From Actinomycetes bacterium (GTDB lineage: Bacteria; Actinomycetota; Acidimicrobiia; Acidimicrobiales; RAAP-2): a stretch of 64,000 nucleotides of DNA. The DNA lies in assembly GCA_021779855.1 (NCBI GenBank), contig JAJXZW010000010.1, positions 1 through 64,000 on the forward strand, read 5' to 3'. Positions 26,932 through 35,417 of this stretch are shown piece after piece; the stretch's first letter is position 1, and every line of letters starts with the position of its first letter. The notes under the pieces are model-generated. The model worked only from the letters and a program-made list of their open reading frames with translations, made no database searches and had not been told where the DNA came from. Made by a program: the position numbers and the translations under genes.

Positions 26932-27504
26932 GTGGGTCGGCGCGACAAGTGGCGAGACGACGAGCGTCGGGTGATCTCGGTCACGCCGATCGCCGAGGGC
27001 GTCGCCTGGCCGACGCTCTTCGCGTTCGTCACGGCCGCCCTCGTCCTCGAGGCCGGCCACCGCTTCGCCCTCGTGCACAAGGTGAGCGGGGTGGTGCTGC
27101 TCGTGGGCGCCGTGCCCCCCGCCGTCGTCGCGCTCGCGCGGATCGTGCGCTGGCGCTCGCACAAGGTCCACCTGACCGATCGGCGGGTTCTCGTCGAGGG
27201 CGGGGTCCTCGACCACCACCAGTTCTCGGTCGAGCTGGCCGACGTCTTCGCGACCCGGGTCGTCCAGAGCGTGCGCGAGCGGCTGACCCGTCGCGGCGTC
27301 GTCGTCCTCGAGACCGTCGGGGGCGGACCGGTCGAGCTCGGGCGGGTCCGCCAGCCGGCCGCGCTCTGCCGGCTGATCGACGCCGAGCGCAGCGCCCAGC
27401 GTCCGGCCGTGCCCCTCGACGCCGTCTACACCTACGACGAGCCCGATCCCTTCCCCGGCGAGATGCGCCCCGAGTCCTTCCCCCGGCGGTCGCGCTTCGT
27501 CTAG
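26932..27504 (+). CDS. PH-domain (bPH2-like) membrane protein
   Basis: The 190-residue protein has two transmembrane segments near the N-terminus (WPTLFAFVTAALVLEA and VSGVVLLVGAVPPAVVALA), then a bacterial PH-like domain WRSHKVHLTDRRVLVEGGVLDHHQFSVELADV. Its C-terminus is hydrophilic. Function unknown. TACGCT (26920-26925) lies 6 nt before GTG 26932 and GGAGG (26926-26930) directly precedes it. Confidence 0.8.
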   Translation: MGRRDKWRDDERRVISVTPIAEGVAWPTLFAFVTAALVLEAGHRFALVHKVSGVVLLVGAVPPAVVALARIVRWRSHKVHLTDRRVLVEGGVLDHHQFSVELADVFATRVVQSVRERLTRRGVVVLETVGGGPVELGRVRQPAALCRLIDAERSAQRPAVPLDAVYTYDEPDPFPGEMRPESFPRRSRFV

Positions 27505-27521
27505 GCCACTACGGTGGCGGG

Positions 27522-27728
27522 GTGACCACGCGCTACCGCTGCACCGCCTGTGGCAACCTGACCCGTTTCGACGTGGTGGAGACGACCTCGGTGCGCGCCT
27601 TCTACCACTACAGCGTCGGGGGCGAGCTGAGCGTCGAGGAGCCCGAGGTCGTGGCGCGCACCGTGGAGTCGGTCGCCTGCCGGTGGTGCGGCCACGGCCG
27701 CCAGGTCGAGGTCCTCGACGAGGCGTGA
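27522..27728 (+). CDS. Small zinc-ribbon protein, 68 aa
   Basis: YRCTACGNLTRFDVV near the N-terminus and ACRWCGHGRQVEV near the C-terminus give two CxxC knuckles, a classic zinc ribbon. The middle is acidic. It could be an RNA- or protein-binding accessory factor; no family is recognised. TACGGT (27510-27515) is 6 nt before GTG 27522, and the stop overlaps the next start in GTGA. Confidence 0.75.
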   Translation: MTTRYRCTACGNLTRFDVVETTSVRAFYHYSVGGELSVEEPEVVARTVESVACRWCGHGRQVEVLDEA

Positions 27729-28102
27729 GCCCGTCCTCGTTCGACCAGCCGCGCGTGCGCCGGGTGCCGAGGCGTCTCTCCGGCGGGGACGGGGCCACCG
27801 AGATCACGGCCACCACGCTGGTCGCGGTGGTGAAGCCCGCCTGTGACGGCTGTCGCGCCTTCACCCACGGCGACCTGGGGGTCCTCGAGGGGCTCCCGGT
27901 CGTGCTGGTGAGCGCCACCGAGGGCCCCGAGTGGGACGACGCCGCGCGCGAGGTCCTGGTGGCGCCGGAGTGGCTCGCGGCCTCCGGGGTGCGCGGCGCC
28001 CCGCACTATGTGCTCGTCGACGCGTCGGGGCTCGTCCTGACCGAGGGCGTGCTCTTCAGCCCCGACCAGGTGGCTACCGAGATCGCCGCGCACCGGCCCT
28101 GA
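27725..28102 (+). CDS. Thioredoxin-like protein with a CDGC motif
   Basis: The 125-residue protein contains LVAVVKPACDGCRAFTHGDL, VVLVSATEGPEW and GVRGAPHYVLVDASG with the cis-Pro region, the order of a compact thioredoxin fold. CDGC is the likely redox pair. It is translationally coupled (GTGA) to the zinc-ribbon gene. The partner is unknown. Confidence 0.72.
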   Translation: MSPSSFDQPRVRRVPRRLSGGDGATEITATTLVAVVKPACDGCRAFTHGDLGVLEGLPVVLVSATEGPEWDDAAREVLVAPEWLAASGVRGAPHYVLVDASGLVLTEGVLFSPDQVATEIAAHRP

Positions 28103-28148
28103 CGTCACAGCCCCCGACGAGGATGGGCGGGTCGGAAAGCGAGGGACC

Positions 28149-28361
28149 ATGGGCCAGGAGTTCGAGATCACGATCAGCTGCGAGGCGTGCGTGCGCCGCT
28201 CGACGCCGGACTGCGCGGAGTGCCTGGTGAGCTTCGTGCTCGACGAGGCCCCCGAGGAGCTGTCCCTGAGCGCGTCCGACGCCCGGGTCTTCGACCTCTT
28301 CACCGCCGAGGGGCTGGTGCCCACCCTCAAGTACCGCTCGAGGGAGGCCACCGGCCGCTAG
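28149..28361 (+). CDS. Small four-cysteine protein, 70 aa
   Basis: FEITISCEACVRRSTPDCAECLVSFVLDE contains two CxxC pairs separated by seven residues, probably a zinc or iron site. The remaining half is acidic and helical. Not recognised as a named family. ATG 28149 follows GGGACC and the gene precedes the glycosyltransferase by about 20 nt. Confidence 0.6.
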   Translation: MGQEFEITISCEACVRRSTPDCAECLVSFVLDEAPEELSLSASDARVFDLFTAEGLVPTLKYRSREATGR

Positions 28362-28381
28362 GGCTCGGTAGCGTGGTGGGA

Positions 28382-29554
28382 GTGGCCCGCCACCTGCTCG
28401 TCACCAACGACTTCCCCCCCAAGACCGGCGGCATCCAGAACTACCTCTACGAGCTCTGGCGCCGGCTCGAGCCCGGCCGGGCCGTCGTGGTGACGGCGAG
28501 CTCGCACCCCGACGCGCCGGCCTTCGACGCGGCGAGCGACGTCGCGGTCGAGCGGGTCGCCGCCCGCACGCTCTTCTTGCCGACCCGTCGGGCGCGCCGG
28601 GCGGTCGAGGCGGCGATCGAGCGCCACCGGCCCGACCTCGTCCTAATCGACCCGGCCTGGCCGCTCGGGCTGATCGGCCCGCGGCTCTCGGTGCCCTACG
28701 GCGTCGTGGTCCACGGGGCCGAGGTGACGATCCCGGGCCGGCTGCCCCTCGTCGCCTCGTCGCTGCGCCGGGTGCTCTCGCGCGCCGCGGTGGTGGTGGC
28801 GGCCGGCGAGTACTCGGCCCGCGAGGCCCGGCGCAACGCCGCCGACCGGCTCCCCCCGGTGCTCGTGGTCCCCCCGGGGGTCGACGTGGAGCGGTTCCGG
28901 CCGCTCGCGGCCGGCGAGCGCCGCGCCGCGCGCGCCGAGCTGGGGCTCGCCGAGGACGACCTCGTCGTCGTCTCCTACTCGCGCCTCGTCCCGCGCAAGG
29001 GTATGGACGTCCTGGTGCGCGCGAGCGCGGCGCTCGCGCGCACGCACCCGTCGCTGCGGGTCCTGATCGCCGGCGAGGGCCGCGACCGGGCCCGTCTGGA
29101 GCGGCTCATCCGGCGCACCGGTGCCCCCGTGACCCTCCTCGGGCGCACCACCGAGGCCGCGCACCCGCGCGTGGTCGCGGTGGCCGACGTCATGGTCATG
29201 GCCTGTCGGAACCGGTGGCTGGGCCTGGAGCAGGAGGGCTTCGGCATCGTCTTCCTCGAGGCCGCGGCCTGCGCGGTGCCGCCGGTCGCCGGCCGCTCCG
29301 GCGGGAGCGCCGAGGCGGTCGCCGACGGGCTGAACGGCGTGGTCGTCGACCGGCCCCGGCGGTGGCGCCGGCTCGAGCGAGCCCTCGGCGAGCTCCTCGG
29401 GGACCCCGAGCGGCGCGCGCGCTACGCCGAGCGCTCGCGGGCGCTGGCCGAGGAGAGCTTCGACTGGCGGGTCCGTGCGGCCGACCTGGCCCGGGGTCTC
29501 GAGCCCTACGACGGCTTCGTGCCCGCCCCCGCCGAGCCCGAGGCGGCGTCGTGA
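28382..29554 (+). CDS. Glycosyltransferase family 4 (PimB/PimC-like mannosyltransferase)
   Basis: The 390-residue protein starts ARHLLVTNDFPPKTGGIQNYLYEL, the hallmark of actinobacterial PimB-type enzymes, followed by VVVHGAEVTIPGRLP, VPPGVDVERFRP, YSRLVPRKGMDVLVRA and EGFGIVFLEAAACAVP with the nucleotide-sugar Glu motif. It probably adds mannose from GDP-mannose to a phosphatidylinositol mannoside, but acceptor specificity is not shown. TAGCGT (28369-28374) is 7 nt before GTG 28382. Confidence 0.88.
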   Translation: MARHLLVTNDFPPKTGGIQNYLYELWRRLEPGRAVVVTASSHPDAPAFDAASDVAVERVAARTLFLPTRRARRAVEAAIERHRPDLVLIDPAWPLGLIGPRLSVPYGVVVHGAEVTIPGRLPLVASSLRRVLSRAAVVVAAGEYSAREARRNAADRLPPVLVVPPGVDVERFRPLAAGERRAARAELGLAEDDLVVVSYSRLVPRKGMDVLVRASAALARTHPSLRVLIAGEGRDRARLERLIRRTGAPVTLLGRTTEAAHPRVVAVADVMVMACRNRWLGLEQEGFGIVFLEAAACAVPPVAGRSGGSAEAVADGLNGVVVDRPRRWRRLERALGELLGDPERRARYAERSRALAEESFDWRVRAADLARGLEPYDGFVPAPAEPEAAS

Positions 29555-29988
29555 TCCAGCGCGCCCGCCGCTCGGTGCTCGTCGCGGCGGCGCCCGAGGT
29601 CGTCTACGAGGTCGTGGCCGACGTCGAGCGCTACGGGGAGTGGACGAGCGAGCTCAAGAGCGTGGCCGTGCACGAGCGCGACGCCGACGGCCGGCCCCTC
29701 GAGGTCGAGTTCCGGGCCGCGGCCTTCGGCCGCTCGACGACCTACACCCTGCGCTACGACTACACCCGCGCGCCCACCGAGATCGCCTGGCACCAGCTCG
29801 AGGGCGACCTCACCTCGGTGCTCGACGGCCGCTACCGCTTCGAACCGGTCGCGGGCGGGACCCGGGTGACCTACGACATCGCGGTCGAGCTGCGGGTGCC
29901 GATCCCCGCCTTCGTGCGCTCGCGCGCCGCCGCGCGCATCCAGGCCCAGGCCCTCGACGAGCTGCGCGCCCGGGCCGAGTCGCGATGA
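29551..29988 (+). CDS. SRPBCC (polyketide cyclase/START-like) protein
   Basis: The 145-residue protein has VLVAAAPEVVYEVVADVERYGEWTSELKSV and a C-terminal amphipathic helix, the helix-grip fold of actinobacterial cyclase/dehydrase-like proteins that bind lipids. In mycobacteria a similar gene lies beside pimB and is linked to PIM lipid metabolism. The GTG overlaps the glycosyltransferase stop by 4 nt. Confidence 0.85.
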   Translation: MIQRARRSVLVAAAPEVVYEVVADVERYGEWTSELKSVAVHERDADGRPLEVEFRAAAFGRSTTYTLRYDYTRAPTEIAWHQLEGDLTSVLDGRYRFEPVAGGTRVTYDIAVELRVPIPAFVRSRAAARIQAQALDELRARAESR

Positions 29989-30929
29989 CGGCCCGGGCGG
30001 CCGGCCTCGACGTCGGCGGCACCAAGGCGCTGTGCGTCGTGCTCGACGAGACGGGCGCCGTCCTGGCCGAGGGCGAGACGCCGAGCCCCGCCGACGGCTC
30101 GCCCGACTCGCTCGAGGCGCTCGGACGCCTCGTGGCCGAGGTCCTCGCGCGCGCCGGGGCCGACCCGGGCGCGGCGACGCTCGGGGTCGGGCTCGCGGGG
30201 ATGGTGGCCGGCGGTCGCCTCGTGGTGAGCCCGCACCTGCCCCACCTCGTCGGGGTCGACGTCGAGGGCGCGCTCGGGGCCGCGCTCGGGCTGGCGGTGC
30301 GCGCACGCAACGACGCCGACGCCGCCCTCGCCGCGGAGAGGGCGTGGGGGACGGCACGCGGCGCGCGCGACGTGGCCATGGTCACCCTCGGCACGGGGAT
30401 CGGCGGGTCGTTCGTCCTCGACGGGCGGCCCGTCGCGGGCCGTCACGGCTTCGCGGGCGAGATCGGCCACATGGTCGTGGTGCCCGAGGGGGAGCGCTGC
30501 GTGTGCGGGGGACGGGGCTGCTGGGAGCGCTACGCCTCGGGCGAGGCGCTCGCGCGCTACGCGCGCGCGGCCCTCGACGAGGGGCGCCTCGACCTCGGGG
30601 CGCGAGCGGGTGGGCCGACGGGCGACCTCGCCCGGGCCGTCGTCGCGGCGGCGCGCGCCGGGTCCCCCGACGCGGCGGCCGTGCTGGACGAGCTGGCCCA
30701 CTGGCTGGCCCTCGGCCTCACCAACCTCGTGGTCGCCCTCGACCTCGAGCGGGTCGTCCTCGGCGGCGGGCTCGGGGCCGAGGCCGACCTCTACGTCGCC
30801 ACGGTCCTCGAGGACCTCAGCGCGCGCCTCGAGGGCGCCGCGGCCCGCGGGCCGATCGCCGTGGTGCCGGCCGCCTACGGGACCCGCGCCGGCGCGGTGG
30901 GCGCGGCCTGGCTCGGGGCGCACCCGTGA
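29985..30929 (+). CDS. ROK-family sugar kinase (glucokinase-like)
   Basis: The 314-residue protein has the N-terminal phosphate loop AGLDVGGTKALCVVLDE, MVTLGTGIGGSFVLDG, GRHGFAGEIGHMVV and the ROK zinc motif CVCGGRGCWERYASG. It probably phosphorylates glucose with ATP. It overlaps the SRPBCC gene and the next gene by 4 nt each, so PIM-like glycosylation, lipid binding and sugar phosphorylation are in one operon. Confidence 0.9.
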   Translation: MTARAAGLDVGGTKALCVVLDETGAVLAEGETPSPADGSPDSLEALGRLVAEVLARAGADPGAATLGVGLAGMVAGGRLVVSPHLPHLVGVDVEGALGAALGLAVRARNDADAALAAERAWGTARGARDVAMVTLGTGIGGSFVLDGRPVAGRHGFAGEIGHMVVVPEGERCVCGGRGCWERYASGEALARYARAALDEGRLDLGARAGGPTGDLARAVVAAARAGSPDAAAVLDELAHWLALGLTNLVVALDLERVVLGGGLGAEADLYVATVLEDLSARLEGAAARGPIAVVPAAYGTRAGAVGAAWLGAHP

Positions 30930-31597
30930 GGCTCGGGGTCGTCCTGCCGACCTTCACCGAGGACGCCACCGAGGCCCTGGCGCTGGCGGCCCGCGCCGAG
31001 CTCGCCGGGGTCGACGCCGTGATGGCCTTCGACCACCTCTGGCCGGTCGGCGAGCCCGCCCGGCCGGCCCTCGCGCCCCTGCCGGTGCTCGCGGCGGTCG
31101 CCGCGCGCAGCGAGCGGCTCTTCCTCGGCCCGCTCGTCGCGCGCGTGGGCCTCGTCTCGAGCGCGCACCTGGCGGGCCAGATGCGCGCGCTCGAGCGGCT
31201 CGCGCCCGGCCGGGTGATCTGCGCGCTGGGGACCGGCGACGCCGCCTCGGCCGCGGAGGAGGCCGCCTACGGCCTCGCCGCGCGCCCGCCGTCCGAGCGG
31301 CGCGCGCGCCTGGAGGAGGCGCTGGTCGCCCTGGCCGGGTTCACCGAGCGCTGGTGCGGCGCCGGCGGCGCCGAGACCAACGCGATCGCTCGCCGCCACG
31401 GTGCGGCGCTCAACCTGTGGCGGGCGAGCCCCGGGCGCGTGCGCGAGGTGGCGGCCGAGGGCCCGGTGACCTGGGCCGGCCCCCTCGAGGGGGGCGAGGC
31501 GCTGCTCGACGCGCTCGAGCACGCCGGCGCCACGTGGGCGGTCGCCACGCGCGCGCGCGACCTCGACGTGCTCGAGGGCTGGCGAACCCCGCGCTGA
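30926..31597 (+). CDS. Luciferase-like (F420-dependent type) protein, short
   Basis: The 223-residue protein has LGVVLPTFTEDATEALALA, AELAGVDAVMAFDHLWPV and SERLFLGPLVARVGLVSSAHLAGQMRALERLAPGR, the first strands of a luciferase-like TIM barrel. It is about 80-100 residues shorter than standard members and the late substrate-binding part is compressed. It may be a reduced, possibly non-catalytic member. It is translationally coupled to the ROK gene. Confidence 0.75.
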   Translation: MRLGVVLPTFTEDATEALALAARAELAGVDAVMAFDHLWPVGEPARPALAPLPVLAAVAARSERLFLGPLVARVGLVSSAHLAGQMRALERLAPGRVICALGTGDAASAAEEAAYGLAARPPSERRARLEEALVALAGFTERWCGAGGAETNAIARRHGAALNLWRASPGRVREVAAEGPVTWAGPLEGGEALLDALEHAGATWAVATRARDLDVLEGWRTPR

Positions 31598-31614
31598 CTC
31601 ACTACGGTTGATGG

Positions 31615-32814
31615 ATGGAGTTCCGTCGCGTCACCGGTCTGCCCCCCTACGTCTTCGCCCAGATCAACGGGCTCAAGGCCGAGGCGCGCGCCGCCGGGCG
31701 CGACGTGGTCGACTTCGGCTTCGGCAACCCCGACCTGCCGAGCCCCGACGTCGCGGTCGAGAAGCTCGCCGAGTCGGCCCACAACCCGCGCAACCACCGC
31801 TACAGCGCGAGCCGGGGCATCCCGAACCTGCGTCGGGCGATCGCGGGGCGCTACAAGGCCGTCTTCGACGTCGACCTCGACCCCGAGACCCAGGTCGTGA
31901 CGACCATCGGCGCGAAGGAGGGCCTCACCCACCTGATGTGGGTGCTGTGCGAGCCGGGGGACTGTGCGGTCGTGCCGAGCCCGAGCTACCCGATCCACCT
32001 GGCCGGCCCGGGCTTCGCCGGGGCGCGGGTGATCACCGTGCCCGTGGCCGACCCCGGCGCGAGCGCGCTCGACCCGGGCGAGCAGTTCTTCGCCGGGCTC
32101 GAGGCCGCGGTGCGCGAGGCGCCCACCCGGCCGCGGGCGATCATCGTCTCGTTCCCCCACAACCCGACCACGGCGTGCGTGGACCTCGCCTTCATGGAGC
32201 GCCTGGTCGGGTTCGCGGCCGAGAACGAGATCGTGGTCTGCCACGACTTCGCCTACGCCGACCTCGGCTTCGACGGCTACCAGCCGCCCTCGATCCTCCA
32301 GGTGAAGGGCGCCGAGGAGTGGTGCGTCGAGCTCTACACCCTCACGAAGTCCTTCTCCATGGCCGGCTGGCGGGTGGGGTTCTGCGTGGGCAACGCCGAG
32401 GTGGTGGCCGCCCTCACCAAGCTCAAGAGCTACCTCGACTACGGCACCTTCCAGCCCGTGCAGATCGCGGCGATCGTGGCGATGAACGAGGCGACCGACT
32501 ACCCCGGGCGGCTGCGGGCGGTCTACCAGAGCCGCCGCGACGCCCTGGTGGAGGGACTGCGCCGCATCGGCTGGGAGGTGCCGGCCCCGCGGGGATCGAT
32601 GTTCCTGTGGGCGCCGATCCCCGAGGCCTACCGCGAGCGGGGCTCGCTCGAGTTCTCGACGCTGCTCATCCGCGAGGCCGACGTGGCGACCAGCCCGGGG
32701 ATCGGCTTCGGGGACAACGGCGACGACCACGTGCGCTTCGCGCTCATCGAGAACGAGATGCGGACCCACCAGGCCCTGCGCTCGCTCAAGCGCGCCCTCA
32801 CCAAGCTCGGCTAG
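31615..32814 (+). CDS. alaC: Class I aminotransferase, AlaC-like
   Basis: The 399-residue PLP enzyme has DFGFGNPDLPSPDVAVEKL, RYSASRGIPNLRRAIA, SFPHNPTTACVDLAFM and the PLP-lysine segment TLTKSFSMAGWRVGF. Sequence style matches AlaC, which makes alanine from pyruvate with glutamate, although related enzymes act on other amino acids. TACGGT (31603-31608) lies 6 nt before ATG 31615. It converges with the gluconolactonase gene, overlapping by 4 nt. Confidence 0.92.
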   Translation: MEFRRVTGLPPYVFAQINGLKAEARAAGRDVVDFGFGNPDLPSPDVAVEKLAESAHNPRNHRYSASRGIPNLRRAIAGRYKAVFDVDLDPETQVVTTIGAKEGLTHLMWVLCEPGDCAVVPSPSYPIHLAGPGFAGARVITVPVADPGASALDPGEQFFAGLEAAVREAPTRPRAIIVSFPHNPTTACVDLAFMERLVGFAAENEIVVCHDFAYADLGFDGYQPPSILQVKGAEEWCVELYTLTKSFSMAGWRVGFCVGNAEVVAALTKLKSYLDYGTFQPVQIAAIVAMNEATDYPGRLRAVYQSRRDALVEGLRRIGWEVPAPRGSMFLWAPIPEAYRERGSLEFSTLLIREADVATSPGIGFGDNGDDHVRFALIENEMRTHQALRSLKRALTKLG

Positions 32815-33689
32815 GGCCGCCCGGCCCCGGGGACCGCGACGGCGCAGGCCTCGACACGCCCGAGGCGGCGCCCGTCGAGCTCGAACCGGCTCGAGGTGGG
32901 CGCCGTCATGACGTAGAGGGTCGTGCGGTCCTCGCCGCCGAGCATGCAGGCGTAGGCGTTCTGGGTGCAGGTCACCTCGTCGAGGACCGCCCCGCCCTCG
33001 GCGACGCGCAGGCACCGTGGGCGCAGCGCGTCGGCGAGCCAGATCGCGCCCTCGGCGTCGAGGCACATGCCGTCGGTGGCGACGAGGTCGAGCGCGGCGA
33101 AGACCCGGCGGTTCGAGAGGGTCCCGTCGGCGGCGACGTCGAAGGCGCTGAGCCGGAAGGCCAGGGTCTCGCCCACGACGAGCGTCGCGCCGTCGGGGGT
33201 GAGGACGGTCCCGTTGGGGAAGGTCATCCCCTCGATCACCTGGCGCACCTCGCCGCCCGGGGCCAGCACCACGAGCGAGGTCGTCGGGATCCCCCGCTCG
33301 TAGAGCCCGGCCGGTCCGAGGTCGCGCAGGTCGGCGTCGAGGTCGAAGCCGAAGTCGCCCACGTAGATGGTCCCGTCGGCCCCCACGCACAGGTCGTTCA
33401 GCCAGAACCCGCAGTGCTCGGATAGGTCCGCGAGCACGGTGTCGCCGTCGGCGCCGACGCGGTGGACGGTGTGGTCGGTCATCGAGGCGTAGACGAGGTC
33501 GCCCTCGGGGGTCCAGCCGAGCCCCGAGGGCTGGGTCGCCACCTCGAGCTCGAGGCGCTCGTCGGCACCGGCGGCGTCGATCGAGTAGACGGCGCGCCGG
33601 TAGAAGTCGCTGAACCAGAGCCGGCCCGCGTGCCAGCGCGGCCCCTCCCCGAAGCCCAGGCCCTCGCGCAGGATGGTCGTTGTGCGCAT
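32811..33689 (-). CDS. SMP-30/gluconolactonase/LRE-family protein
   Basis: The 292-residue six-bladed propeller has the metal ligands of the family: FGEGPRWHAG with Glu, FWLNDLCVGADG with Asn, and ATDGMCLDAEG with Asp. It could hydrolyse gluconolactone or another lactone; glucose dehydrogenase is encoded in this window but 11 kb away. GGGAGGA precedes ATG 33689 and overlaps the end of glpK, suggesting a glpK-lactonase operon. Confidence 0.88.
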   Translation of the reverse strand: MRTTTILREGLGFGEGPRWHAGRLWFSDFYRRAVYSIDAAGADERLELEVATQPSGLGWTPEGDLVYASMTDHTVHRVGADGDTVLADLSEHCGFWLNDLCVGADGTIYVGDFGFDLDADLRDLGPAGLYERGIPTTSLVVLAPGGEVRQVIEGMTFPNGTVLTPDGATLVVGETLAFRLSAFDVAADGTLSNRRVFAALDLVATDGMCLDAEGAIWLADALRPRCLRVAEGGAVLDEVTCTQNAYACMLGGEDRTTLYVMTAPTSSRFELDGRRLGRVEACAVAVPGAGRP

Positions 33690-33698
33690 TCGTCCTCC

Positions 33699-35168
33699 CT
33701 AGGCGCGCAGCGCCTCTCGTCGCCAGGCCGCGTAGGCGGCGTCGAGCCCGTCCGGGCGCGGCGCGAAGCGCGCCGCCGGCCGCCAGAGGCCGGCCAGCTC
33801 CTCGAGGGAGTCGACGAGCCCCGCCCCGAGGGCCGCCACGCTGGCCGCACCGCGCGCGGTCGCCTCCAGGGTGCTCGAGCGCGCGACGGGGAGCCGCGAG
33901 GCGTCCGCCTGGAGCTCGAGCAGCAGGTCCATCACCGCGGCGCCGCCGTCGGCGCGCAGCTCGGCGAGCGCGACGCCGGCGTCGGCGAAGGCGTCGGTCA
34001 TCGCGCGTACCTGGAAGGCGAGGGCCTCGACGAGGGCCCGGGCGATCTCGGCCCGCGTCGTGCCCCGGCTGAGCCCGGTGATGGTGCCGCGCGCCCCGGG
34101 GTTCCAGAAGGGCGAGCCGAGACCGGTGAAGGCCGGCACCACCCGCACGCCCCCGGCGCCGGTGACCGAGCGCGCGAGCGGCTCCACCTCGCCGACGCCC
34201 TCGACGAGGCCGACCTCGGCGAGCCAGGTCAGGGCGGCCCCGGCGACGAAGGCCGAGCCCTCGTAGGCGTAGTGGGCCGGGCCGTGGGCCCCGAGGTCCC
34301 AGGCGACCGTCGTGAGCAGGCCCTCGGCGAGGGCCGGCACGCGGTCCCCGGCGTGGGCGAGCACGAAGGCCCCGGTGCCGTAGGTCGCCTTCACCTGGCC
34401 CGGCGCGACGCAGGCCTGGCCGAGCAGGGCGGCCTGCTGGTCGCCGAGCACCCCGGTGATGGGCACCCCCGCGAGCTCGGCGACGGCCTCGGCGTCGACC
34501 TGGCCGAAGAGCCCGGCCGAGGGGCGCACGCTCGCCAGGCGCGCCGCGTCGACGCCGAAGAGACCGGCGAGCGTCGGCGACCAGTCGAGGGTCGTGAGGT
34601 CCATCAGCGCCGTGCGCGAGGCGTTCGAGGGCTCGGTCACGAAGGCGCCCCCGTCGGGCCCGCCGGTCAAGTTCCAGACGAGCCAGGTGTCGAGCGTGGC
34701 GTAGACCGGGTCGTCCGCGCCCTCGCCGGCGCCGTGCTCGGCCAGCCAGGCCATCTTGGTCGCGGAGAAGTACGGGTCGAGGACGAGGCCGGTCGTGGTG
34801 CGCACCGCCTCCTCGTGCCCGGCCGCGCGCAGGGCCGCGCAGGCCCCCTCGGTGCGCCGGTCCTGCCACACGAGCGCCGGGGCGAGGGGCCGCCCGGTGG
34901 CCCGGTCGTAGGCGACGGTGGTCTCGCGCTGGTTGGTGATCCCCACGGCCACGACCTCGTCGCCGGCCTCGGCCCGGCGCCGGGCGACCTCGGCGAGCAC
35001 GTCGGCGGCGAGCCCGGCGATGGCCGCGGGGTCCTGCTCCACCTCGCCCGGGTGGGGGTAGGCGGCGGGCAGGTCGCGGTAGGCCTCGTCGAGGGGCTCG
35101 AGGGCCTCGGAGAAGGCGACGGCGCGCACCCCCGAGGTCCCGGCGTCGAGGGCGAGGACGATCCGCAC
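33699..35168 (-). CDS. glpK: Glycerol kinase
   Basis: The 489-residue FGGY kinase has LALDAGTSGVRAVAFS, VGITNQRETTVAYDRATG, LVWQDRRTE, GDQQAALLGQACVAPGQVKATYGTG, FTGLGSPFWNPGARG and LRADGGAAVMDLLLELQAD. These match GlpK, which makes glycerol 3-phosphate. On the minus strand TAGTCT (35175-35180) ends 6 nt before GTG 35168, implying a leaderless transcript. It is divergent from nrdJ. Confidence 0.93.
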   Translation of the reverse strand: MRIVLALDAGTSGVRAVAFSEALEPLDEAYRDLPAAYPHPGEVEQDPAAIAGLAADVLAEVARRRAEAGDEVVAVGITNQRETTVAYDRATGRPLAPALVWQDRRTEGACAALRAAGHEEAVRTTTGLVLDPYFSATKMAWLAEHGAGEGADDPVYATLDTWLVWNLTGGPDGGAFVTEPSNASRTALMDLTTLDWSPTLAGLFGVDAARLASVRPSAGLFGQVDAEAVAELAGVPITGVLGDQQAALLGQACVAPGQVKATYGTGAFVLAHAGDRVPALAEGLLTTVAWDLGAHGPAHYAYEGSAFVAGAALTWLAEVGLVEGVGEVEPLARSVTGAGGVRVVPAFTGLGSPFWNPGARGTITGLSRGTTRAEIARALVEALAFQVRAMTDAFADAGVALAELRADGGAAVMDLLLELQADASRLPVARSSTLEATARGAASVAALGAGLVDSLEELAGLWRPAARFAPRPDGLDAAYAAWRREALRA

Positions 35169-35250
35169 AGCCGAAGACTAGGGAACCCGCGGGGCTCGCG
35201 CGGGGAGCGACCGATGGGGCGGGGTAGTGAGAACGCGCTCAGGAAGGTAG

Positions 35251-35279
35251 TTGACACCGTGTAATTACAGTGCTGTAAT
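35251..35279 (+). promoter_or_regulatory. Main promoter of nrdJ with palindrome over the -10
   Basis: TTGACA (35251-35256), a 17-nt spacer and TGTAAT (35274-35279) form a near-consensus sigma-A type promoter. A perfect inverted repeat ATTACAGTGCTGTAAT (35264-35279) overlaps the -10, so a repressor may act here. Confidence 0.6.
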
Positions 35280-35311
35280 GACACAGCATCTTGCGACGAG
35301 GTGGTGGAGAA

Positions 35312-35327
35312 CCACTACATCTTGTGG
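35312..35327 (+). promoter_or_regulatory. NrdR box
   Basis: CCACTACATCTTGTGG matches the NrdR consensus ACACwAkATvTwGTGT at 13 of 16 positions by eye. It lies between the promoter and nrdJ, where NrdR normally represses ribonucleotide reductase genes. TAGAAT (35347-35352) is a possible second -10 downstream of it. Confidence 0.7.
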
Positions 35328-35417
35328 CTAGGGGGGACACGACCGGTAGAATGGTCTCCTCACCCAGGACGTCGGGGGACGCTCGCAGTGTCGGATCCGA
35401 CGAGGGGAGAAGAGAGC

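Noticed and set aside
35301-35417. Upstream ATG start for nrdJ at 35301
   Set aside because: It would put the NrdR box and a promoter inside the coding sequence, and NrdJ homology begins after ATG 35418 with a good ribosome binding site.
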